A stretch of 64,000 nucleotides of DNA from Chlorophyllum brunneum (GCA_963576785.1 OY756139.1:558001-622000); one strand, 5' to 3'; counted from the first letter of the stretch, positions 33,305 through 44,518 are shown. The notes: generated from the sequence alone by a model not told the origin. Translations and numbers: made by a program.

Positions 33305-35055
33305 TAGTCGGTAGTGTTGCTATCGTTGCGTGGAGAGTATGCAGGATTCACACTGAGAGTACGCGAGATGAAGGGGTTCAGGGCTCTTGTGGGGTATTTA
33401 TTGCAACCACGTTGAATGCATGCTCATATGTTGCTATGTGTGCGCAACCTCGAGGCTTCGATACGTGTTTTCCATAAGGTTGATAACAAGCTTCTCCGCG
33501 GATTGGTGCTGTAAGGTTGTGAACTTCTAATTTATGTACTTAACAGCAATATAATGGTTTGTTGTATTGTATTTTTCAGTGTTCTGCCGTGTATGCGGGC
33601 GCGGAAGGTGGTAGGAAAGAAGTGGAATGTGCGGTAGTCTTCCATCCGCGCATGTGGCTGTGAGTGTATAAGTTGTGTTTGCTCATGAATTGGTGATTTT
33701 ACACGGGGGTAAGCTGTGACGGGAGATATTGTAGAACGTAAGAGGCGTGTTTGTGTTGTGGATCAAGCCGAGATGTGTGAACGAGGTGGTCCGACTGTTC
33801 TTTTGTTTCATCCGACGAGTTCGGTAATCATTGTTTCGAGGACTGGAGGATGCCTCGTTACAACTGAGAAGGGCGGATAATGATTTTGGGGCGAGAGAGG
33901 TTGAAGGAAGTGGTCTGAGTGTTTTGTGGGAAGTCGTGTGATGGTATCAAGTTGAAGATCTTCCCCCCTTCTTGCTCCCAGATATACTTATCTATTGTAC
34001 TCTAACGAGGCTGATATATGTCCAACTTGGAACGCAGCTGCATGTAACCTGAGGTAACGTCTGTCTGATAAGGGCGGGATCTCCTTTACCATGAAAATGG
34101 CAGTCCTTGTCGGAAAACGCAGTAGTAGTACATGCGTTATAGGTTCTATCGAGGTGGCTGGGGGGTGAATCTATGGTTCAAAGAAGTACCAGTTCGTCAG
34201 AGCATACCAAGTTCACTACCACATCTCATACCCAGACCATCAAGGTGATGGTAGTAGCAAGAGCTACGATGTTGGATAGCTTATGCGACCTTTCTCCCTT
34301 TAGGTTTCCAAGCCGCTAATGTGAGATGATGTCCCTGAGTGTGCCCAAATTACGCCACTTGATCTCAAACAGTCGAACAAATTCATCCATATCAAGTCGG
34401 TGGATGGCGGGAAGGTATGAAGTTTCAGTTGAGGGTTACGCTAGCGCCTGTGCAAGGTGTTTGTTTCGTTTAGTGAGGCAGTACCTACTGTCTATATCAG
34501 GAGTAGCAACGGCACCCATCCAGGCGCAGATCAGAACCGTCATGGTTGTCAACGGTATCCTCTCTTAGCCTCAAACACTTCCCGAAAATATGACTGCGGC
34601 GTGGTCCTTTGGGTCATACTGAACTGTGGGAGTAGAAAAGCCTCTCCTGTCTAAGTGAAGGACGACCGGGCTGATGGTGCAGGTGTTTTGACCGAGACCA
34701 ATGACGCAGATACAGAGTATGGTCTGAGTTTCCATTTATCGAATCGGCATGACCACGGCAGATAAGGTGTCCCGAGCAGCGCGAAGGGGGGCGGGCAGGA
34801 TGAAAATAGCCTAGTAATAGGAGGCGTTCCGTTGCGCCGTCGCTGGAACTTCCCTTCTGATTTTGAGAGACATTGTTCGTATGCGTGGCTTTACTCGAGT
34901 GGTTTCTTGGCGGTGGGATGTGGAACGACGGAAGGCTGTGTTTTATAAGTGTCTATGACGCTAATGATTATTAATTTTTGCCCCGGCCGAGCAACGCTCA
35001 GTATCAGTATCTGTTACACTGGAGGAAACATAATTCAGGTTTCAGCAGCGTTCTC
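33305..35055. other. Intergenic, no supported gene
   Basis: A spacer of 1.75 kb between divergent genes (dynamin minus, HtrL-like plus). Open frames such as 34326-34568 have no recognisable content. A ttttataag element near 34941 lies about 115 nt before the next ATG. Confidence 0.4.
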
Positions 35056-36369
35056 ATGCGTTCCTCCATCTTCCGCAGTCCAAGCCACCGCAGAAATGCC
35101 CTTTATTCCTTTACATTTCTCTTCATTCTCTATCTCATCTACTCAGAAACAACACTTTCAGGCTACACCGGGCTAGTAACACTTCGCCAACCAAGCCCCG
35201 GCATTAATTCAGACTCGTTGGCCCCCCTCCAGACGAGGGAACCAAGGATCCTTCTCGTCTCCGCGCTCTTCCCACTCACGAAATCCAAACACACACACGA
35301 AGAATACAGGAACTGGCTCTCCCAGTTCCTCACCTCCATCACTACTCCAGTTTACTTCTACGCTCCTCCCTCCCTCGCCTCAACCGTCCTCTCCCTCCGT
35401 GGTTCCCTTCCCATCCACCTCAACACCACTTTCTCCTCACCTTTCGACATCCCGCCACTACAAGGCCTTCAAACAGCCTACGAGCACCTCCATGCACTCG
35501 ATAGAGAAGCTTTTCGTCATAATCCAGAGCTATACGCAGTGTGGAATGCAAAACCGTGGCTACTCGATAATGCTGTGAAACAGCTGACTAAGAACGGCGA
35601 GGTGTATGAGTATGCATTTTGGAATGACGCCGGTAGTTTTAGAAACGATCATGCTTATACCAAGTGGCCGGATCCGAAACGCGTGGAACAGGTGTGGAAG
35701 GCTAGTGTTGAGCGTGTTGGGGCTGGACCCGGAACCGACGAAGATAACATTAAAGAAGAATTGCTGTTCTTCCCATTTACCGGCACCTTTGCCTGGCTGA
35801 GGAGATACTGGCAGGAGGGCGATGGACCCGTGGATGCTGAAATTAGCGAAGGTGATTTTAACAACCATCAAAGCTGCTCTATTCTTATCCCCATCACAAC
35901 CTTGCCATATATAGGTTCATTCTTCGGTGGATCTCCAAAAACAATCTCCTGGTGGTCCAAAGTTTACTACACCTACCACGACTACTACCTTGCCAAAGGC
36001 CACTTTGTCGGAAAAGACCAAACACTCATCAATTCCCTCTTCCTGCTCTTCCCTTCTCGTATTTTTGGCGTATGGCTAGACGATCCCTCCGTTCGCGTCG
36101 GTAAATCGCATTTTGATTTGGGTCCTTTGGGTGCGTGTGGGACTCCATGGTTTTATTATCAGTTTTTCCTTGCTTCTGATGAGGAGAGACGGGTGATGAG
36201 TGAGAAGTGGCTGCGGGAGGTGGAGGGACGGGTTGAGTGGCCGTGGAAAGGATGGGAGTGGTGGACTCGGAGACAGGAGTGTAGATTGACGAGAGTGTTG
36301 TGGATGAGGGATATGCTTCTGGATGTGTTTGGAAAAGGATGGGGAGTGAAGAAGAGTGTCGTTGCGTAA
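35056..36369 (+). CDS. HtrL/YibB-like type II membrane protein, putative glycosyltransferase
   Basis: The first ATG in frame is at 35056; the frame opens earlier only at a TTG. A basic N-terminus (MRSSIFRSPSHRRN) is followed by one transmembrane helix (YSFTFLFILYLIY, about residues 17-30), the topology of Golgi enzymes. The lumenal part has RILLVSALFPL, WNAKPWLLDNAV, YAFWNDAGSFRND and GKDQTLINSLFLLFP. These features fit the HtrL/YibB family (WNxK, FFWxDAGxFR). A 63-nt intron is likely at 35852-35914: it has GT/AG ends, is a multiple of three without a stop, and splicing gives AEISEGSFFGGSP, which closes the gap between conserved blocks. The spliced protein is 416 aa. Donor and acceptor substrates are unknown. 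Confidence 0.7.
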   Translation: MRSSIFRSPSHRRNALYSFTFLFILYLIYSETTLSGYTGLVTLRQPSPGINSDSLAPLQTREPRILLVSALFPLTKSKHTHEEYRNWLSQFLTSITTPVYFYAPPSLASTVLSLRGSLPIHLNTTFSSPFDIPPLQGLQTAYEHLHALDREAFRHNPELYAVWNAKPWLLDNAVKQLTKNGEVYEYAFWNDAGSFRNDHAYTKWPDPKRVEQVWKASVERVGAGPGTDEDNIKEELLFFPFTGTFAWLRRYWQEGDGPVDAEISEGDFNNHQSCSILIPITTLPYIGSFFGGSPKTISWWSKVYYTYHDYYLAKGHFVGKDQTLINSLFLLFPSRIFGVWLDDPSVRVGKSHFDLGPLGACGTPWFYYQFFLASDEERRVMSEKWLREVEGRVEWPWKGWEWWTRRQECRLTRVLWMRDMLLDVFGKGWGVKKSVVA

Positions 36370-36721
36370 TTTAGCAACTGTATATTTCTTTGAGTGTATG
36401 TTGTATTTATGGTCGTCGTAATTTTAGATGGTGGTTCTCATCAAAATCGGCTTCTAAAGGCTGCTTATTGCAGTGGCTGCAACTTCAGAAGCCTTACTCC
36501 TTGACATCGATGAGCCTCGCTCCAAATCCAGTGACATGCGGCAGTAGAGCGGTGGCTAGTGGTCGTGTTCGCTTGAAACGTATCGCTCACCCGTACCAAA
36601 GCCTAGAGACAGTATCTCTAACCAGTTAACAGAGTATCACGTAAGGGAATACGTCACGTTCAAACCGAACGAACGAATATGCTGGTTATACATACACACA
36701 TTCAATCATATCACACTCCAA

Positions 36722-36982
36722 CTACTCTTGACACTCCACGAAACCTCCAATAGTACCAGGAATAGTAGGTACAGGATCGCATGGTAACTCCTTCCATCCA
36801 GGACAACAACCTAGTTGCCTCTGACACTGGAGTTTACTAGGAGGACCATCGCAATCAACTCCTTGGCAAGTGCATACTATCCCAACGGTCTCTGTACCGC
36901 GAGCGAATTTTCCCGCTGGGTTGGCAAGTGCGACTTGTGCTGTTAGCACGGTTGCGATGAGGGTGATAATACTGGTCTTCAT
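36722..36982 (-). CDS. Small secreted cysteine-rich protein, single CC doublet
   Basis: 86 aa from the methionine at 36982 (MKTSIITLIATVLTAQVALA is the signal peptide). The frame stays open 12 codons further upstream to an ATG at 37018, but signal-peptide shape favours 36982. The mature part has eight cysteines: CTCQGVDC, then QC, GCCPGW, PC and a final EC. This differs from the CWxCC modules and has only one CC pair, so it is not a hydrophobin. It may be another small secreted effector-like protein; no family recognised. Confidence 0.6.
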   Translation of the reverse strand: MKTSIITLIATVLTAQVALANPAGKFARGTETVGIVCTCQGVDCDGPPSKLQCQRQLGCCPGWKELPCDPVPTIPGTIGGFVECQE

Positions 36983-38668
36983 GACGGTTGTGCTATATGC
37001 CAAGAGCAAAAAAGTCAATTAGATACCGGAAGCTTGAAACGGTGTGCGAGACGTACGTGTTAATCAACTAGTAAGTAGTAGTAGTTGTGAGAGAGATGAA
37101 ATGTCGAGCTAGACAGGACTGATGAACAAGAACTTGACCTAGCTTTTTATACTCTTTTCCAATTTACGAAACTAGCGAAACGGCAATCAAAAATAAGGAC
37201 TTCGGCATGCCATTAGGTTAACCGTAACGTTAGTTTTTCCCCAAACTCCTGTAATATGGTCCCTGTCGTTTCATCTGATATGTATTGTATATAATGATAA
37301 TAATAGACCTGAGAAGGAGGCGATGAATGCCCGAAAGAGTGTGATTAACGCTCAGCGCCCAGCGACATGAGTAGGGGAAACCAAGCGAGAGAGAGACTCG
37401 GTGACATATGTATGTAAGATGACCCTGCCCATTTTTCCCAAGAAATGGAGTTGGAGAGACAGATGGGTTGAAAATCGTTGGTTTTTTTTTCTGTATAGTT
37501 CCGAGTCATCCGGGGTTGATTGGGAGCTTGAGTGCTGATAAAGTATATTGGAAGGATGAGATGGAGTTAGTTTCGAGGTGTCGGCTTCTCCAGAAAGCCG
37601 TGTTGATGAGGGAGGTACAGTATTCGGATGCGCGCTTATGGTGTTACAAATCTTTACACCCTGCAAGTGAACTTTGCACTTTGATAAGGATTTACAAGGG
37701 TCTGGCTGCGTGTAGTGATGATGAAGATGTACGCGTTATAGTACACCACTGCCATTACTGCGAGCTGGAATATGTAATAGTTGGACCATTATGATTGCCA
37801 TGCGTAGGTATGTGTAGGAGCTGAGTTTGGCGGGATTGCCACCATCAGTTCAGAGAAGGAACTAAACTTAATTTGGTGGATAGAGAGTGAAGAGGCAGCT
37901 GGGGTATCAAAAATACTCGGAAGTCCCCGTTCGTGGTCCTCCCGTACAAAAATTAATCACCATCCTTACCACCCCATTCGGCTTAGCTGTTCGTTTTCCG
38001 GTCTTCAAAGAGTCTCGAAGTCGATATATATAATTTTTGGGTTGTTCTGAACCGGCTCTTTAAATGCTCACGTCTTCCTGGGTGGACTGGGCCCTCCGCA
38101 TAGTCCGATCTGCTTTATTACACCGTTGAGCGCTGATCGATGATCCTTGAAACGCATAAACCGTGATTTCGTTCACGGTGCTTTATAACAAAATGTTACT
38201 AAGACCGGGTAGCTCTTAATGATAGTCGTTTTTTATGCTCGCCAAAGATGTCATTTCTTGTCTGCTCTGAGCATGGTCAGCATGCATCATCCATGTGGTA
38301 AGAAAGATAAAGCTATGACAGCGAATATCATGCTGTCCTTTACGTTGATAATAAAAGACTCCTTTTTGGGCCGGAATAGGAACCCTGAGTTATTCTTCAC
38401 TTACCAGCCCTGGCGCTTAGTGGCAGGTATTTACCGACCTCATTAGCAATTTGCCAGCACCTCCAGTAACCCCTCTCCTCCATTTCTATCAACCCATACT
38501 AAGCTACGACGATACTTGCTGGACAACCCGTACGTCTCCGACTCCGGAATGGGTTTATCGTCTCTAACTCACTGGGTCCATTTTCCCATAGGTTATAGTG
38601 TTGACTTGTAGTCAGTCCCGAAAATGGTGCACCACTTGCCTCTCACTGATACGGGCCCTTAAGTTCCG
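36983..38668. other. Intergenic, no supported gene
   Basis: Includes the promoter of the 36.7-kb gene. The open frames at 37352-37794 on both strands are unconvincing. A T9 run occurs near 37482. Confidence 0.4.
37144..37151 (-). promoter_or_regulatory. TATA box of the 36.7-kb secreted-protein gene
   Basis: TATAAAAA on the minus strand, about 165 nt before the ATG at 36982. Confidence 0.5.
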
Positions 38669-38893
38669 ATGACAAGAGCTATGAAGTCCTTCTTTAGACT
38701 TACTACAATCCTCGCGATCTCTCTGCTATTGTCCGCCACTACAACCCTCGCCACTTCGAAAGGACCGAAATTTCGCTCAGGGGATTCTGAGTGTCATGGA
38801 TGCTGGGTAGTTGAACCTTTCGATTGTCCGGAAGGCTGGCACCTTGAGAAACACAAGTTGTGCTACACGTGTTGCAAACCGTTGGGTTATTAG
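38669..38893 (+). CDS. Secreted protein with one divergent CxxCC module
   Basis: 74 aa. The start could be ATG 38669 or 38681 (MKSFFRLTTILAISLLLSA, a signal peptide either way). The mature part is one module, C42-C69, with spacing C-x2-C-x7-C-x11-C-x2-CC ending CYTCCKP. The x11 and x2-CC spacing is identical to the modules at 12-15 kb, and CYTCC also ends the second module of the 12-kb protein. The core sequence has otherwise diverged (CHGCWVVEPFDCPEGW). I take it as a single-module distant member of that family. Confidence 0.65.
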   Translation: MTRAMKSFFRLTTILAISLLLSATTTLATSKGPKFRSGDSECHGCWVVEPFDCPEGWHLEKHKLCYTCCKPLGY

Positions 38894-41524
38894 CTACGTG
38901 GATTGAATACGTTGGCTTCCTTCACGTCCTGCTTGTATCGTGTTGAAGTATTCCCTGACGCCAGAACTTGAATCATTAGCCACCACGATTGTTGACTTCC
39001 TTCTAGGCTCTCACGAGTGGAAATCAAACGCTTGAGATACTTCGCGCTGCTGTGGTCACTCGTTGGATTGCGGTACCCGACTGACGTACCCGTGTGCTGT
39101 TGCCTACTCACGCCAATATCACCAGTAATTGATGTGTTGATCGTGACCTGATCCTCCATGGAGACCCACCGTCCAGATGACATCCAACATTCCCAACCCC
39201 TGAAAGACGCCGATTGTCAGTACGCCCAAAATATCCCTCTGTAGCCTTCCATTCGGAGGAGCTCGAGGGGATTTGATATCCATCGATGCCGGATGTCCCC
39301 ATACAGACGCAGAAGGGGACTTTTCCTGCCGTCCGGGGATCCTGGACGACGTGCTACCTATGACCCACACTGTATCTTCTGGTGTGCGGGTACCCGTACG
39401 CGAAACCTTGTCACACATGTATTCCCCATTCTCTGAGCTGCGGACACAGCCGGGGTGAATTACTCCGCTTACATGTCGCCGTACCACCATTTCGCGGCTT
39501 GCAGCTTCTAATGGGTTTACAGGCACATGTGTGCGTGGCTACGGCATTACCAACAGTGTTAGAGTGCAGATGGAATGAGAAAGATGCACACGTTAATTTA
39601 TGTCCAACTTGGATTTGGATCCGATGGTAAGTCATCTTCGTAATCTATCCAGACCACACCCATCCTACGCACCGGACTCCGCGGACTCCAGATCATTTGG
39701 CTGGTCACACGTATACCATCTTCGAACCCTCAATCTAGTCGCCAATATGCTCATCATTCCGTTTTGCAGTCTTGCACGATGCCCAGTCAAAAATTACGAA
39801 GCACTTTCATCCCGAGGCTACAACAATTCCTAGCTCTCCGTGTTTTCAATATCCGAACGTTTGTCACAAGGACTCGAGTCCCAGACGTAATGCGACACAG
39901 ACCCCGGCTATCCCAGGTCGTCAAACTAAACCTGACATGGTCCTGCGGATGTCCAATAGTCAAAACGATGAGTGCTCGTTTACCACATCCTGTCCGGTTC
40001 ACTCGGTAAGTGGGATAATACGCTGACATTGTACGATCAGGGTGGTCCATTGATATCACTGCTGTCGGGAAACATTTGATGACCCAAAAACCGCACCCTG
40101 TGCTAATGTTTTTCGTCGTTTCCTCCCCTTTTATGCTCTTCCATTTGGTGTAACCACCCACGGAGATAGGTCTGTGACTGGATAGAAATTTCTTGGGATG
40201 GATGCCGGAATCCTGCCTTCGGCTTGGCCAGGGACTCCTCGAAGACAATCCGATAGGACATTATGCGCATATCGGCGAAGGCTTTCAATGATGAACACAT
40301 TGGGGATGACCAGCTTCGTACTCGGCTTGCACCCGGAGGACTGGACGGGAAGTGAGAGAGAACATGTGGAACGAGGTATCACAAGCATGATATATCCTTC
40401 CTAGACGGGTATGAGATGCGATGTTCTAGAAGACGTCCTACGAAATTAGGGACAAGGGAACATTGTACGGGACCAGGCCGGAGTTGTTACTGAGCCGCTT
40501 CCCAAGCCAGATGATATGGGCTCGTTCCAGTCAAGACGTTGGCGCCGGCGGCATGGTATCGTGGGCGTGGAGGAGGCAGGGCGGAGGCGGGCAGTTGATC
40601 TTGGTACTGGTGATGGGGATCATGTTGGTATACCACAAGGCATTCCATGTCCCGTGGTCATTGATTGAGATACTCATTCGTTCTCATTTTACTCCTTGTC
40701 CAACATTGTTACAGCTCGCTGTATCTTGTATGATTACGTGGTGACCATCCTGTGGTACATGTAGCACTCTGTACTAGGCCACTATCGGCGCTGCTTGTAG
40801 CGGCCAAGCTAACACAACCTCTTGCACCTTGCAATGTATCACTTTAGTACTGTCGTTCCAGGTCATGCTCCTTGCGAAAAGCAAAGTCGATTTGGAGATG
40901 AATGTTATCCGAGTGGAACGGCGGCCGCTACAAAGCAGTTTATAAGTTCGTAACATCAAAATTGTGCGGAATGATCTGCTGATGCACCATCTCTAACCAC
41001 AGCACTCGTCTAGTCACAAATCATGATTCACTACTCCATTTCAGAATTGAACCTTGGACGGTTGCGGTCGTCCACGGAGTTTCGAGTCCCAAATATACCC
41101 GGTCACCGGAAAGACAGTTTAGATATTTCTCGATAGACGATAATAGGGTTGCATTTGCATTACCTCTGCATAAGGGTTAAGGTCTTCGCCGTAGACTGGC
41201 ATATACGGCGATACTTGGATGCGCCGAGCTCAATGACGGTAATACATCTGTTGGAGATGGGATACGATATGGCGAGGAGGCCTGGCCTGATCCGGTCAGA
41301 AGGGAGTTACGACCACTTTGGCGGTGCTATCTCATCGTAGCTAGTGCAAAAACAACACAGGAAGTGAAGCCATCGATGGTCTACATTGGTCTTTGGTCGA
41401 GTATAAAAGGCCGTCTTGCTATCCGGCAACGACCAGAACCTTTCTACCCACTACATTTACACAGTGAGTGTTTCCGCTTACTGAGTACGAATATCCTACT
41501 TACGCTCCACAACGAATACTTAAG
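38894..41524. other. Gene-poor region
   Basis: This 2.6 kb holds several overlapping 60-150-codon frames on both strands (39.1-40.4 kb). Their translations lack recognisable motifs and have none of the look of spliced exons. I see no LTRs or transposase motifs. Confidence 0.35.
41402..41409 (+). promoter_or_regulatory. TATA box of the 41.5-kb cysteine-rich gene
   Basis: TATAAAAG, 123 nt before the ATG at 41525, the same placement as in the 13- and 14.5-kb paralogues. Confidence 0.55.
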
Positions 41525-41818
41525 ATGAAGTTGCTACTCATCACCGCTTTCGTTGCCATCCTTGGTGTCAACGCCATCCCGAGCCCTCAAACAGTTTGCA
41601 CAGAGCAGTGTCATGAGGTCAAGCCCGTCTGCCCACCAGGTCAGGCGCCCACTGGTTCAGAGGGTTGCTGGGGTTGTTGCCAGCCCAATGTTATCGTCGA
41701 CCGTTCGGAGAACGCATGCACTATTTGTGTTCCGGAGAAGCCATAATGTCCTCCTGGGGAATTTCCTACTGGGCATGAAGGGTGTTGGGGTTGTTGCGTA
41801 AAGGTCGTTGAGGCGTAA
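41525..41818 (+). pseudogene. Two-module CWGCC secreted protein interrupted by one in-frame TAA
   Basis: The reading starts MKLLLITAFVAILGVNAIPS (signal peptide) and has a perfect first module, C25-C52, with KPVCPPGQAPTGSEGCWGCC. The second module begins CTICVPEKP and then meets TAA at 41744-41746. Without that stop the same frame continues CPPGEFPTGHEGCWGCC and ends at a second TAA at 41816-41818, 97 codons in all. The stop falls exactly at the single variable position of KPxCP, and the spacing C-x2-C-x6-C-x11-C-x2-CC is kept if it is counted as one residue. Options are a very recent nonsense mutation, a sequencing error, or stop readthrough. As it stands the gene would give a 73-aa protein with one intact module. 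Confidence 0.75.
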
Positions 41819-43592
41819 ACTGGTGTACCACTAGGTGAAGGCGAGGGCTGTTGGGGAATTTGAGTATCCATGGGCAGGTTCAAGAAGTAGTGCGCTTGAT
41901 AGTTTGGTCGTAATCCTGATGTTCCGTCAGGCTGTGATATGACTTGCCGTGTTTGTGATCCTTGAGTTGAAATAATTGTGTTGGTTAAACAAGTGGTTGC
42001 ATGACGAAAAGGCGAACGCGTGTGGTTGGTATACCACGATCGGTCTAATGAGAATGGCACGATCGACACTGTAAAGATAATACCGGATAACAGCGCGTTC
42101 TAGGAATCTAGGGAACACAGGAAACGGTGACGAGCGTTTCGCTCGCCCTCCAGTACGGACCAACGGACCCGTTCGGAGATACCGGCACCCGCGCTCCTTT
42201 CGATAGCTTACCCCCCACGCTTTCATTCACGGCAGAAGAGTGACGGTGGGGCCGGGGGCACGACAAACCTCGTTACTCATTTTCGGAGATGCTGTCCTTG
42301 GACATCTGATAAACTACGTGTTCGGTGGGGCTATGAGCCTCAGACCAAGAATTGGGTGCTGAAGATCGGGCGTTGAGTCCCATTCAAATGCCCATCCTAC
42401 ATCCTCGTACATTATTCGATACTTATCTAATCCAGTCGCACATCAATATACATTATCGTTGAATGATGGGTCCTGAAATTCGGGATATGACTCCACAGTT
42501 GTGTGGTATAAGGCGGCCCCGAAGACAAAACAGCGCTTTTCGCTTTTCAGATCCGACACTTCTTGTCATTAACTCAGCTCTTGCAGGGTCCGATATGCGA
42601 CGAACGTAGCTAGCGCAATCTCGCCAAAATTACTGTATTACCAACGGAGGACTCACGCAGACCGTACCCGCAACACGCAGACTTTGCGCACCCGAACTCG
42701 TGGCACCGTAGTTTCCCCTTTGCCTTCAGCGACATCAAGGTACACATTCCAAGTTACAATAATAGTTCCCTGAGGTCTATTTTTTGACCACTTGAGTCCC
42801 GGCATTTCGTAGTTTTTGCATATTCGGGCGATGTTTCCTGGTAGGGTGGACTCATCCGCGTACTTCGCGGATGTCCGGACTCTCAGACTACGTCTTCGAA
42901 TAACATGATCGGGCCATTCATCAGCGGCTTGGGCCCGAGGGCCGACTTACCACCCAACGCGTTTCATGCTTCGCGATTTTCTTTCGTGCGGGCGTTTGGT
43001 CAGATCCTAATTAGTCATCGCCGACGGTGATTTGTTGCCGTGTTCGTGAAGGAGCATAGCTCGTCTGGAACCCACTGATACTTCTCTGTCGCCCTTGCGT
43101 GAGCCTCCATGGTATTCTCACTACACCCACGAAATGAATTAAAGTTGTTGAAGTTCCATAACCAAGCAGTATTTCAATGCTAAAAATAACCGTTCTCCAC
43201 CATTATCAATTACCCCTGGTCTGTGTTGTAGCAGACCGCTTTACGCCATTGTCGGGCCTCCTGTCCATCCAAAAATAAGTTCCTGCCATGGGCCGTCATT
43301 CACGAGCATCCATTTCCGACTGTGAATTTTCTCACTGGGGCCTGAAAACCTGGTATAAAAGGTCTAGTGTTGTTCACTCTTGAACCCCTAACTTGCTTCT
43401 GAGCGTTTTCTGGCAGGTACGTTTCCAACACGATAAGCGAGCTTCGTTATTAACCCCACGATATAGCCTACCCACCCCTTGCACCGCCACTTACACCTCC
43501 AACCAGTCAGTCACCAGCTACCGGTATGTCACCACCTCAAACTGAGACTGGGGCTACATGATCAGTTACTTACCGGCATATATCAATTAGAA
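41819..43592. other. Gene-poor region
   Basis: No supported gene. Between about 42,230 and 43,475 there is no open frame of 60 codons in any of the six frames. The right end carries the promoter of the gene at 43593. Confidence 0.4.
43354..43360 (+). promoter_or_regulatory. TATA box of the 43.6-kb small secreted-protein gene
   Basis: TATAAAA followed by GG, 233 nt before the ATG at 43593. A GGTACGTTT donor-like site near 43418 suggests a 5' UTR intron. Confidence 0.45.
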
Positions 43593-43778
43593 ATGAAGAC
43601 CTTTACCATCACCACCATCCTCGCAGCCTTGCTTGTGACTGCCATTGCGGTCCCGGTGCCTGCAGAAGACGCGGGTCTCCCATGCCCCACATCTTGGCCC
43701 AAACACGGTGGAATTGGCCCTGCTTGTGTGCCCCAGACCACAACCGCCACGCCCACACCCACCCCTTACGGCGCTTAA
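43593..43778 (+). CDS. Small secreted Pro/Thr-rich peptide
   Basis: 61 aa. The signal peptide is MKTFTITTILAALLVTAIA, followed by VPVPAEDAG, two cysteines (LPCPTSW and PACVPQ, 17 residues apart) and a TTTATPTPTPYGA tail. The short mature peptide of about 42 residues has one possible disulfide. No family recognised. A good TATA box and the similar signal peptide to the 36.7-kb gene support it as real. Confidence 0.55.
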   Translation: MKTFTITTILAALLVTAIAVPVPAEDAGLPCPTSWPKHGGIGPACVPQTTTATPTPTPYGA

Positions 43779-44022
43779 GCTTGTTCCACTACCTTACACA
43801 ATATTATCATTGCTAGTCACAACTACCTGAGTTGTCGTATGCTAGCGAGGCTCCGTGTAAGTTACAAGTCCGCGAGTTTGTAAGTCGACAGAATGGTAGG
43901 GTCGTAAGACCCTTTAAGTCCGCTCGAAGCGGAGATAACAAATAATCTGCACGGCGATGGCAAACCATATAAACGAAAGGTAAGGGAATATTTTTCTCTA
44001 AGGAAAACAACGCAGTCGGCTT

Positions 44023-44518
44023 CTATTTTTTCTCATGTTCTCGATTGTCCCTTTCCGGGCCACCATTTTCCTTTGGTGTTTCTGGCAGTGGGAAATTCAT
44101 GCGCTGCTGTTGGTGGTCTGTTGGCTGCTGGTTTTGACTTGGAGATCGTGTTGGAGGATATTGCATGCCCATTTGTGCAACAGGTTCTGGTTGTTTGGTA
44201 TGATAACCTGCCTCAGGATCGGCCGCGTGACGCTCGAATGCAGCTGCGCTATGTCGTTCGTTGTCGCGGACAACTTCATCAATGAACTCATCGTCGTATT
44301 TTGAACTTGAAGCAGGAGCGGGGAAAGCCTAGCGGGTAATTTCTGAATGGTGTGGAATAACGGACAAGTATGAATCTTTCATACAAAAAGGATGAGTGCC
44401 TGGGGTGGTATTACATAGACCTATTCATCGTTAGAGGGGATCTACTTCAATCACAAGAAAGCTTACTTAGAAGCGAGCAACAACAGCAAAATAACATGCA
44501 ACAATCAGCATCCGACAT
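44023..44518 (-). CDS. Small cysteine-rich N-terminus protein with hydrophilic tail
   Basis: Exon 1 starts at 44518 and reads MSDADCCMLFCCCCSLL, ending at a GTAAGC donor. After an intron with a CTAAC branch site and an AG acceptor near 44425, the frame continues SLCNTTPGTHPFC. The last exon is open from about 44308 to TAG at 44023. It reads KYDDEFIDEVVRDNERHSAA and continues Gln/Pro-rich to the end REHEKK. The second intron cannot be fixed (two phase-compatible options). The Cys-cluster head followed by an acidic and Gln-rich tail resembles small basidiomycete proteins thought to be palmitoylated and membrane-bound; this is my recollection, not a proven match. Confidence 0.5.

Noticed and set aside
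36722..36982. Hydrophobin assignment for the 36.7-kb secreted protein
   Set aside because: It has eight cysteines but only one CC doublet, whereas hydrophobins have two.
39119..40248. Long overlapping minus-strand frames in the gene-poor region
   Set aside because: They have no recognisable motifs and no coherent spliced model; I looked for transposon or LTR remains and found none.
41525..41818. Programmed stop readthrough as the preferred explanation
   Set aside because: The TAA is followed by TGT, not a known strong readthrough context, so recent nonsense mutation or sequencing error is simpler.
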